DNA from: JAGGVT01 sp965369605
GTDB lineage: Bacteria; JAJVIF01; JAGGVT01
Direction of reading: 5' to 3'
DNA: 12,433 nt
NCBI GenBank assembly: GCA_965369605.1
Contig: CBDURE010000105.1
Location: 1-12,433 of the forward strand
Shown: positions 7,500 through 12,433 of the stretch, in pieces
Layout of the letters: each line of letters starts with the position of its first letter
How positions within the stretch are numbered: position 1 is the stretch's first letter
Translations under genes and position numbers: made by a program
Notes under the pieces: generated by a model
Told to the model about the DNA's origin: nothing
The model's input: only the letters and a program-made list of their open reading frames with translations
The model's database searches: none

Positions 7500-7608
7500 T
7501 TGTTTTTTTATCTCATCCCCCCTTAATCCCCCCGCGAGCGAGGGGAAGCGTTTTTCGCATTGGTAAATAATATATTCGGTCTATATGCTTACGAAGGGGA
7601 AAAACAAC
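7499..7608. repeat. Inverted repeat GTTGTTTTT/AAAAACAAC around a C-rich/G-rich unit
   Basis: GTTGTTTTT (7499-7507) and AAAAACAAC (7600-7608) form a 9-bp inverted pair 92 bases apart. Between them lies a C-run block (about 7517-7533) followed by GGGG (7542-7545). This C-rich layout resembles the unit read on the minus strand at 7614-7648, so the 303-base gap holds two such units in opposite orientation. Similar C-run/G-run intergenic units are common in many bacterial genomes. I see no gene in this gap. Confidence 0.45.
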
Positions 7609-7613
7609 ATTCT

Positions 7614-7635
7614 CCCTCCCCGTTTGCGGGGAGGG
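7614..7635 (-). terminator. GC-rich hairpin terminator of the 355-residue gene
   Basis: A perfect 9-bp stem pairs CCCTCCCCG (7614-7622) with 7627-7635 around a TTTG loop. It lies 21 bases past the stop codon at 7657. On the minus strand a run of five Ts (7604-7600) follows after some ten bases. It is also part of a C-rich intergenic repeat unit. Confidence 0.6.
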
Positions 7636-7656
7636 CTGGGGTGGGGGTATTTTGGT

Positions 7657-8724
7657 CTATTGGTTTTCCAGTTTATCTTTCTTTTCGCGTTCTTCTCGTG
7701 TTTCCGGCTTGAATGTTCTTTCACCAAGATTTGATTTCACAAACCAGTCTGAAACATACAAACCTTCCGGCAAGCTCTCCAAACGCATTACCATATCATG
7801 ACTCTTGAATTGCTGTTCAAGCTCATGCGCTTTCTGGTCCCAATTCGGGAATTTCCTGTCTGTTTGGTCAACAATCAATACCGGTTCAACATTGATGAAA
7901 AGCTTGAGCCATTCCTCCTCGATGTTAAAATCACGAATCGCAATTGCCTCAAAACCCTTCTCAACTACAACAAGAACATCCTCTTCCTTTGAGAGTATAT
8001 TGAGCCTGAATCGGCTGGGATAGAGGAAAAAAACTTTCTTCCGCTCTCTTTCAAGAATCTGCTCGAACAGGTTTGAATTATAGGGGAATGGAATTTTATC
8101 ACCCATTCTGATATAGCGCCTGATGCCAAGCTCATGGCGTTCCTCCTGCGATAAAAGCGCACGGAAGGACAAATAACAGATTTCCTCATCACGCAAATAG
8201 GGAAATACCAGGACAGGAACACTTTTTTCCGCCCATTCTTTTATATGGGACATCCCGGCTGTTTGAAGTTCCTGCGGTGAAAACCTTTTCGCTAAAACTT
8301 GTGCGGTGTCCATAAGGTTTTCAATAAATCCAACCTTGAAATCCTTCTGAATTTTCTCTGGAATACCGCTAGCCTCAAGGTCCTCTATCACATCTTTCGG
8401 AGCAGGATAGCTTAATTCATGAATTGCCCGCAAAACGCCCAACGCGGCAGGTTTAAGACTCGGCAGGTCAATATTGTGAAGAGTTGGACGTTCCTTCTTG
8501 GAATCCTTTTCAGCCTGCAGCTTATCTCGCTCCCATTGTGTTTTCTGCTCGTTCAGAAGCAGTTCAAGTGAATCGTCCTTCTTTACCTTTTTAGCTGTTG
8601 TATCAGCTTCCGCACCTGATTTGCCATGCCTCAGATTTTCCTTCTCCTGTTCAAGCTTATCCTTTTCCTGCTTTTCTTCCTGTTTTGATTTCTCATCATC
8701 TTTTCGGCGTCTTAGTACTTCCAT
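7657..8724 (-). CDS. Charged cytoplasmic protein with N-terminal coiled coil, unknown family
   Basis: This 355-residue protein has no signal peptide or membrane segment. Residues 1-80 are extremely charged (Lys, Glu, Asp, Gln) and predicted by eye to be coiled coil or disordered, with heptad-like KQEEKQEKDKLEQEK. Residues 85-335 look like a folded alpha/beta region with alternating helices and strands: VPVLVFPYL near 169-177, VFFLYPSRF near 231-239, VLVVVEKGF near 250-258 and PVLIVDQTD near 281-289. The tail 336-355 is again charged. There is a single Cys (C183). The ATG at 8724 follows a GGAG with 8-base spacing. It diverges from the flavoprotein gene at 9042 and has its own terminator, so it is probably transcribed alone. 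I do not recognise the fold. The repeated hydrophobic strands might mean tandem beta-alpha units, but no catalytic motif is visible. Confidence 0.85.
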   Translation of the reverse strand: MEVLRRRKDDEKSKQEEKQEKDKLEQEKENLRHGKSGAEADTTAKKVKKDDSLELLLNEQKTQWERDKLQAEKDSKKERPTLHNIDLPSLKPAALGVLRAIHELSYPAPKDVIEDLEASGIPEKIQKDFKVGFIENLMDTAQVLAKRFSPQELQTAGMSHIKEWAEKSVPVLVFPYLRDEEICYLSFRALLSQEERHELGIRRYIRMGDKIPFPYNSNLFEQILERERKKVFFLYPSRFRLNILSKEEDVLVVVEKGFEAIAIRDFNIEEEWLKLFINVEPVLIVDQTDRKFPNWDQKAHELEQQFKSHDMVMRLESLPEGLYVSDWFVKSNLGERTFKPETREEREKKDKLENQ

Positions 8725-9041
8725 GTGTCTTTCTCCAGAAGTTGGTAAATTGTTTGCGCTTTACAGCACACTACTCTCCTTTTCAATTTGCGGGGAACCA
8801 GATGTTTTGTGCTTAGTAAGAGTCGTGCATCAGCAATTTAATATCATATATTAGTATATTTGTTCTTTAGTGAATCGTCAAGATTAAACACCGCAAATAT
8901 TAAAGCGTATTAAGAAATTTCCTGTAAAATATGCTTTTTGGCGGATTCCAACAGAAATTTCTCTTTTACATCGGTGCCAAGATGATTTGTGTTATTATTT
9001 GCCGGTTATAAAATGAGTTGTCGATAACATCGGAGATCAAC
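8725..9041. other. Divergent intergenic region between the 355-residue gene and the flavoprotein gene
   Basis: These 317 bases carry promoters for two genes leading away from each other. The centre (about 8835-8935) is AT-rich. For the plus-strand gene, TTTACA at 8965-8970 is a possible -35, followed by TGTTAT at 8990-8995 with a long 19-base spacer, which is a weak candidate. No convincing minus-strand promoter, riboswitch or hairpin was found. Confidence 0.35.
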
Positions 9042-10193
9042 GTGAAACCGGATATCTCAACCAAATACCTCGGAATTGAACTAAAAAGCCCGATAATCGT
9101 GGCTCCCGCTGGTATCACCGAAACGGCTGGCCGTATCGCACTTTGCGCAAAATACGGCGCGGGCGCGGTGGTCATGAAAACGATGACTGATGTCGATCTG
9201 ATGCGCAACTCCCCCACTCCTCGATTCCGCCTTCTTAAAAAGGGAAAAGGGCTTCGGAATTTTGTGCTTTATTCCTATGAGCAGGCATCACCGTTTAACC
9301 CGGATGATTACGCCGCGGAAATTGCGAAAACCTGCCGGGAAACAGATATCGCGGTTATCGCAAGCATCGCGTGCAGTACGGATGAATCGTGGCAAAATAC
9401 TGCGAAAATGATGCAGGATGCCGGCGCGCACGCTCTCGAAATAAACCTCTCATGCCCTCATGGTCCTGACATGGCTGTAAGCATGGGCATCGAGGAGCGC
9501 ATGATAAACATAACCGAACTGGTTACATCATCGATAAATATTCCCGTTGTGCCGAAACTGCCATCACAGTTGACCGACCCGATTACAGTGGCAAAAGGAA
9601 TCCAAAAAGCGGGCGCGAAAGGCGTTGTGATTTTCAATCGCCTTCTCGGGCTGGATATCGATATTGAAAAACAATCCCCGATAATGCACGGCGGATTCGC
9701 CGGTCATGGCGGTTATCACTCAATCCATTATCCACTCAGATGGATTACCGAATTATCCCCGCTGCTCGATATCGACATCTCCGCAAGCGGCGGTGTGGCA
9801 TCGGGCGATGACGCTGTCAAATACCTGCTCGCTGGGGCATCAACAGTCCAAATCTGCACATCGGTTATTTTAAACGGATATCCGGTCATCGAAAAAATCA
9901 ATTCGCAAATTATCGAATACATGGAAAAACACAATTTGGAATCGATATCGCAATTCAGGGGAAAGGTTTGCAATCGGATTCTTGGCCTCAATGATATGGA
10001 CAGGCGAAAAAGTGTCAGGGCGGAAATAAATCAGGAGAAATGCAAAAGCTGCGGCGCCTGTTTTAATGCCTGTTTCTATGGCGCAATCAGTCAGGATAAT
10101 GGTAAATATGAAGTAACATCCAAATGCGCCGGATGCGGCCTTTGCGCCGAGATTTGCGACTTCGACGCTATCTCAATGTTACCTCTCGATTAA
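9042..10193 (+). CDS. PreA/dihydroorotate dehydrogenase-like FMN protein with C-terminal 2[4Fe-4S] ferredoxin domain
   Basis: This 383-residue protein has a TIM-barrel flavin domain (about 1-315) and a bacterial ferredoxin domain (about 327-383). The barrel holds the motif ELNLSCPHG in the form EINLSCPHG (N135, S137, C138, H140). In dihydropyrimidine dehydrogenase, the equivalent Asn/Cys/His belong to the active site, with Cys as the general acid. K172 in KLP and the FMN-phosphate segments SASGGVASG (247-255) and AGASTVQICTSV (264-275) are also present. Ferredoxin cysteines are C334, C337, C340, C344 and C362, C365, C368, C372, both CxxCxxCxxxC, but neither is followed by the usual Pro. Length is close to PreA (about 410). 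It likely moves electrons between the clusters and FMN to act on a pyrimidine or related ring; the substrate is unknown. I chose GTG at 9042 because GGAG (9032-9035) is 6 bases upstream; the in-frame TTG at 9018 has no SD. No PreT-like partner is in the window. Confidence 0.85.
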   Translation: MKPDISTKYLGIELKSPIIVAPAGITETAGRIALCAKYGAGAVVMKTMTDVDLMRNSPTPRFRLLKKGKGLRNFVLYSYEQASPFNPDDYAAEIAKTCRETDIAVIASIACSTDESWQNTAKMMQDAGAHALEINLSCPHGPDMAVSMGIEERMINITELVTSSINIPVVPKLPSQLTDPITVAKGIQKAGAKGVVIFNRLLGLDIDIEKQSPIMHGGFAGHGGYHSIHYPLRWITELSPLLDIDISASGGVASGDDAVKYLLAGASTVQICTSVILNGYPVIEKINSQIIEYMEKHNLESISQFRGKVCNRILGLNDMDRRKSVRAEINQEKCKSCGACFNACFYGAISQDNGKYEVTSKCAGCGLCAEICDFDAISMLPLD

Positions 10194-10244
10194 TCGTTGC
10201 ATTTCTTATTGCGGGACTGCTGAAAAAGATTATTTCCACCGTAA

Positions 10245-10264
10245 CCCGGTGTCCCCTCACCGGG
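10245..10264 (+). terminator. Hairpin after the flavoprotein gene, possible weak terminator
   Basis: CCCGGTG (10245-10251) pairs with CACCGGG (10258-10264) around a 6-base loop, 51 bases past the stop codon. No T run follows directly, so termination is doubtful. The preceding GGGACTGCTGAAAAAG (10213-10228) is one of the degenerate repeat motifs of the window. Confidence 0.35.
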
Positions 10265-10305
10265 GTAATGTGTAAAACCGGCACCTTGTTTTCCCCTACG
10301 CTCTC

Positions 10306-10353
10306 AACCTGCCCACCTGCTAACTTGCTAACCTGCTAACTTGCCAACCTTCT
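10306..10353 (+). repeat. Six tandem copies of an 8-bp unit (AACYTGCT)
   Basis: Six consecutive 8-mers read AACCTGCC, CACCTGCT, AACTTGCT, AACCTGCT, AACTTGCC and AACCTTCT. They alternate C and T at the fourth base in the middle copies. The array ends 8 bases before the -35 box of the response-regulator gene. It could be a slippage-prone microsatellite or a row of protein-binding sites; nothing in the sequence decides. Confidence 0.7.
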
Positions 10354-10361
10354 AACTGTTA

Positions 10362-10390
10362 TTGACGCGTATTATGTGAAATGTTAGAAT
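10362..10390 (+). promoter_or_regulatory. Sigma-70-type promoter of the response-regulator gene
   Basis: A -35 box TTGACG (10362-10367) is followed after exactly 17 bases by TAGAAT (10385-10390), with an extended -10 TG at 10382-10383. The transcript would start near 10397, giving a leader of about 54 bases before the ATG at 10451. The 8-bp tandem repeat lies immediately upstream, where an activator would bind. Confidence 0.65.
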
Positions 10391-10450
10391 TCGCTTTGCG
10401 AAAAATTTCACTAATATTGATGATTGCTGACTGGCTCAAGGAGACTTTAG

Positions 10451-11443
10451 ATGAGCGAAAGAATACTAATAATAGATGATGAACCTGAGATTCGAAGGAA
10501 TCTTACCATGGGGCTTACTCAGGAAGATTACTCCTGTACGGCTTGTCCTGACGGCATATCCGCAGTTCATGAGCTTCATAACTCACGGGAAAAAGGGGTC
10601 GGTTACGATTACCTTATCACGGATATTTTCATGCCTGACATTGACGGGCTTAAAATCCTGAAAGTCATAAAAAAAGAATTCCCCGAACTTCCGGTTCTTG
10701 TTATCACCGCTTTCGGTGATGACATGCTCAAAGCCACAGCGCTTGCCGAGGAGAACACGGGATTTCTCGATAAACCGTTTGAAATCGAGGAACTTGTAGC
10801 TGCGTTGAAAGAACTAAAACCCGGCACAACTACCCTGACTCCATCGCAGAAAGTCGATTCAGACGTGGGAACGATGCGTGAATCAATCAGCGCGTATCTG
10901 ACAATCCGCATTACTGATGCCCAAAAGAGCATGGAGATTTTCGACGAGCTTTATAATCTTGAGGGCGTTACATCATGCGAGGCTGTCCGGGGCGATGTCG
11001 ATATAATCATGCTCGTGCAGGCATCAACAGAAGATGGAATAAATCTGCTGAAAGAACGCGTGATGGCTATTGGTGGCATTGAAGTAGTTTCAATGTCGCA
11101 AATTGAGCGTCCGAAACTTGACAGGGATGTCGAGGAATTTATTTCAGTGTATCAGAAAGCTGTCAAGCAGACGCCGCAGCAGGAAATAATCGAGAACCGC
11201 GGAACAATGAGCTACATCATAGCCGACATCGACAAGGATTCAATCAAGCAGATTTTCACAACGGTTTTCTTCATTGATGATGTCGTTTTTTGCGACGTGA
11301 TTGATAACGGCACAAAGCTGGTCGGCATGGTTACATCCAGCGACCCGGTCGGACGAATGCCGAAAATCATTGAAAAACTGCAACAGATTGACGGCGTTTT
11401 ACGAGTCAAGGAAGCAAAGATTATTAAACTGATGGACGTTTGA
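10451..11443 (+). CDS. Response regulator: receiver domain fused to two Lrp/AsnC-type ligand-binding domains
   Basis: This is a 330-residue protein. Residues 1-122 form a CheY-like receiver: acidic pocket D9-D10, phospho-acceptor D58 in LITDIFMPDIDG, T86 in VITAFGD and K108 in LDKPF. After a Ser/Thr/Pro linker, residues 147-220 look like an Lrp/AsnC C-terminal (RAM) domain, with a beta-alpha-beta-beta-alpha-beta pattern and the typical turn EAVRGDVDIIMLVQAST (177-193). Residues 252-327 form a second, more diverged copy (AYI-type opening strand SYIIADI, and TKLVGMVTSSD at 288-298). No helix-turn-helix or enzymatic domain is present, so output is probably by protein contact or ligand-dependent assembly. 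RAM domains usually bind amino acids and mediate dimer or octamer formation; here that is inference. SD AAGGAG (10438-10443) has 7-base spacing. No histidine kinase is in the window. It is probably transcribed from its own promoter at 10362. Confidence 0.9.
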   Translation: MSERILIIDDEPEIRRNLTMGLTQEDYSCTACPDGISAVHELHNSREKGVGYDYLITDIFMPDIDGLKILKVIKKEFPELPVLVITAFGDDMLKATALAEENTGFLDKPFEIEELVAALKELKPGTTTLTPSQKVDSDVGTMRESISAYLTIRITDAQKSMEIFDELYNLEGVTSCEAVRGDVDIIMLVQASTEDGINLLKERVMAIGGIEVVSMSQIERPKLDRDVEEFISVYQKAVKQTPQQEIIENRGTMSYIIADIDKDSIKQIFTTVFFIDDVVFCDVIDNGTKLVGMVTSSDPVGRMPKIIEKLQQIDGVLRVKEAKIIKLMDV

Positions 11444-11474
11444 TTAGCTGCGGCATCATGTTTGAATATTGAAG

Positions 11475-11695
11475 CACCATGCTAAAGAGCGTGTCGTAAA
11501 AGGCACCAATCTTATTTAAAACGTCGGGTGCCGCCCATACAGCCGTCTCGGCTTTATGGGTGACATGTTGCGAAGTTACGCATTTCACCCACAAATCACA
11601 AAAAGACGTGATGTGTGGGCGGCACCCGAGCATTATCAGGAAAATGATATGTTTAAGTATCAACATGCTTTCCTGACAGCCTCTAAAGCATGGTG
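11475..11695. mobile_element. MITE-like 221-bp element with 21-bp terminal inverted repeats
   Basis: The left end 11475-11495 matches the reverse complement of the right end 11675-11695 at 17 of 21 positions, beginning with an identical CACCATGCT. The interior carries a strong nested palindrome at 11525-11628. There is no plausible gene inside. I could not see a clear target-site duplication, so the mobile origin is inferred from the terminal repeats, the size and the structure. The right end can alternatively form its own hairpin (CATGCTTT at 11664-11671 with 11685-11692). The element fills most of the 409-base gap between the regulator and the NuoE-type gene. Confidence 0.5.
11525..11628. 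other. Four-way-junction palindrome inside the MITE-like element
   Basis: A 17-bp outer stem pairs CGGGTGCCGCCCATACA (11525-11541) with 11612-11628, perfect except for one T-G wobble. Inside are three hairpins. The first is GCCG/CGGC at 11542-11552. The second is TGGGTGA plus ATG (11557-11567) with 11581-11591, one mismatch. The third is ATCAC/GTGAT at 11595-11612, overlapping the outer stem by one base. As RNA it would form a four-way junction; as DNA, a cruciform. The wobble hints that the RNA form may matter, but this is one base only. Confidence 0.6.
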
Positions 11696-11724
11696 TTATT
11701 TGAGTGGCAACAATAGTAGATTCC

Positions 11725-11756
11725 GGCTTTTTCAACAAGCCCTTTCATCGAAAGGC
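11725..11756. repeat. Short hairpin pair containing a minus-strand GGGCTTGTTGAAAAAG motif
   Basis: GGCTT (11725-11729) pairs with AAGCC (11737-11741), and CTTTC (11742-11746) with GAAAG (11750-11754), extended by GC/GC with one bulge. The minus-strand sequence of 11727-11742 is a copy of the motif family also seen at 974-990, 3775-3791 and 10213-10228. Confidence 0.45.
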
Positions 11757-11764
11757 AAACCATT

Positions 11765-11799
11765 GTCATTCCGGGCTTGACCCGGAATCCATTTTTTTT
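11765..11799 (+). repeat. GTCATTCCGGG palindromic repeat followed by a T run
   Basis: ATTCCGGG (11768-11775) pairs with CCCGGAAT (11781-11788) around a CTTGA loop. Eight Ts follow at 11792-11799. The GTCATTCCGGGCTTGACCCG type of repeat is familiar from dispersed intergenic units in several proteobacterial genomes (from memory). It also looks like a terminator, ending about 50 bases before the NuoE-type gene. If it works as one, that gene needs a promoter in the last 50 bases. Confidence 0.6.
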
Positions 11800-11852
11800 G
11801 CTTCATTTATGATTTCATCTCGATTCGCAGAGATGACCTGGCGAGGCTGATT

Positions 11853-12374
11853 ATGGCAGATAAGGATGATAAAAAACGTGAGCAGGAATTCAGTTTCCGG
11901 TTATGGCGTTACGACGGCTCTCCGGGAGAACTTATTCCACTTCTGCAATCCGCGCAGGAACATTTCGGATACATTCCACGAAGGGCAATTAAGTATATCG
12001 CGGAAGTTACCGGAAATCCTGAATCATCAATCTACGGTGTAATTACTTTCTACAGCCAGTTCAGGCTGACTCCAATGGGGAAGCACATCGTAAGAATATG
12101 CGTGGGTACAGCGTGCCATGTTTCCGACGCCCAGATTATTGTCGATGCCGTTCAGGATGAACTTGGAATTGAAATCGATGGAACCAGCGAGGATGGCTTG
12201 TTCACACTGTTTACAGTCGCGTGCCTGGGATGCTGCTCACTTGCTCCTGTGATGATGGTTGACGACGACACTTACGGACAGCTCACTCCCGCAAAAGCGC
12301 GCAAGATAATCAAGCAGGCCAGAAGGGAAGAAAAAAAGAGAACAGCAGAGGCGCCTGCGCCTGCATGTAAATGA
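11853..12374 (+). CDS. NuoE/HydC/HndA-type [2Fe-2S] thioredoxin-like subunit
   Basis: This 173-residue protein is like NuoE of complex I and the small subunit of NAD(P)-linked, electron-bifurcating hydrogenases. After an acidic and basic head comes the N-terminal helical part with LIPLLQSAQEHFGYIP (residues 27-42) and SIYGVITFYSQF (59-70). The thioredoxin-like fold follows, with cluster ligands C83 and C88 (RICVGTACHV) and C124 and C128 (VACLGCCSLAPVMMVDD). C127 is an extra Cys between the last two ligands. It ends in a Lys/Arg/Ala-rich tail with a Cys at residue 172. Known family members pass electrons near a NuoF-type NADH/FMN subunit. That gene normally follows and is not in the remaining 59 bases, so complex I and hydrogenase roles cannot be separated here. 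The ATG at 11853 has GAGG (11843-11846) 6 bases upstream. Confidence 0.9.
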   Translation: MADKDDKKREQEFSFRLWRYDGSPGELIPLLQSAQEHFGYIPRRAIKYIAEVTGNPESSIYGVITFYSQFRLTPMGKHIVRICVGTACHVSDAQIIVDAVQDELGIEIDGTSEDGLFTLFTVACLGCCSLAPVMMVDDDTYGQLTPAKARKIIKQARREEKKRTAEAPAPACK

Positions 12375-12395
12375 GCTCGTAGCCCGGTTTCTCAT

Positions 12396-12411
12396 GAGGC
12401 TGTCTCAAAAG
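12396..12411 (+). repeat. GAGGCTGTCTCAAAAG motif at the right edge
   Basis: This 16-mer shares GAGGCTGTC and AAAG with the minus-strand sequence of 11668-11683, and is close to 7483-7499 and 11487-11503. It lies 21 bases past the NuoE-type stop codon. The remaining 59 bases of the window contain no start codon with an SD. Confidence 0.45.
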
Positions 12412-12433
12412 ATTGCAAAGGTTAAATAATTAA

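Noticed and set aside
9013..9027. ATG at 9013 as the start of the flavoprotein
   Set aside because: It is in another frame and meets a stop after four codons. The TTG at 9018 is in frame but has no SD, whereas GTG at 9042 has GGAG at 6 bases.
9042..10193. First impression that the flavoprotein lacks a catalytic Cys
   Set aside because: Aligning the later GERGMGLACG-type loop was misleading. The active-site Cys of this family lies in NLSCPH, which is present here as N135 to H140.
10306..10353. CRISPR array
   Set aside because: The repeats are 8 bases long, directly adjacent and without spacers. No cas gene is present.
11543..11628. tRNA-like cloverleaf in the four-way palindrome
   Set aside because: The arm lengths are wrong, the outer stem is 17 bp, and there is no CCA-type end or conserved TTC loop. 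No tRNA was found anywhere in the window.

Overview
The window looks like part of a chromosome of a Gram-negative-type (diderm) bacterium. The base composition is moderate, Shine-Dalgarno sites are good, and surface lipoproteins with PKD/TIG-like modules are large. Intergenic spaces are long and rich in palindromes. Nothing here fixes the phylum. Such lipoproteins, together with a TIGR03790-type domain, would fit one of the large-genome, often uncultured environmental lineages (inference only).

Left part, positions 1-8724, all genes on the minus strand. There are three lipoproteins: a small one (257-751), a 763-residue one (1227-3518) and a 988-residue one (3883-6849). The two large proteins share a homologous N-terminal region of roughly 400 residues and then diverge. 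The 763-residue protein ends in a Cys-rich jelly-roll-like domain. The 988-residue protein ends in PKD, IPT/TIG and TIGR03790-type domains. They are followed by a 93-residue two-helix membrane protein (7066-7347) and a charged cytoplasmic protein of unknown family (7657-8724). Most of these genes have their own SD site and a nearby hairpin terminator, so they look like separate transcription units.

Right part, positions 9042-12433, all genes on the plus strand and diverging from the left block. There is a PreA/dihydroorotate-dehydrogenase-type flavoprotein fused to two [4Fe-4S] clusters (9042-10193). Next is a response-regulator receiver domain fused to two Lrp/AsnC-type ligand-binding (RAM/ACT-like) domains and no DNA-binding domain (10451-11443). 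Last is a NuoE/HydC/HndA-type [2Fe-2S] subunit (11853-12374), whose NuoF-type partner would be expected just beyond the window. The theme is redox and electron transfer plus sensing, but spacers of 257 and 409 bases argue against one tight operon.

The intergenic DNA is unusually structured. It holds a repeated 22-bp palindrome (one perfect, one imperfect and one half copy) and an inverted pair of 27-bp repeats around the 763-residue lipoprotein gene. A degenerate motif of the type GGnCTGTTGAAAAA or GAGGCTGTCnnnAAAAG occurs eight times. There is a 221-bp MITE-like element with a nested cruciform, a second branched stem-loop element, an 8-bp tandem repeat and several terminator-like palindromes. 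No tRNA, rRNA, CRISPR array or transposase gene was seen. The best candidates for something undescribed are the paralogous lipoprotein module, the REC-RAM-RAM protein and the two multibranched elements.
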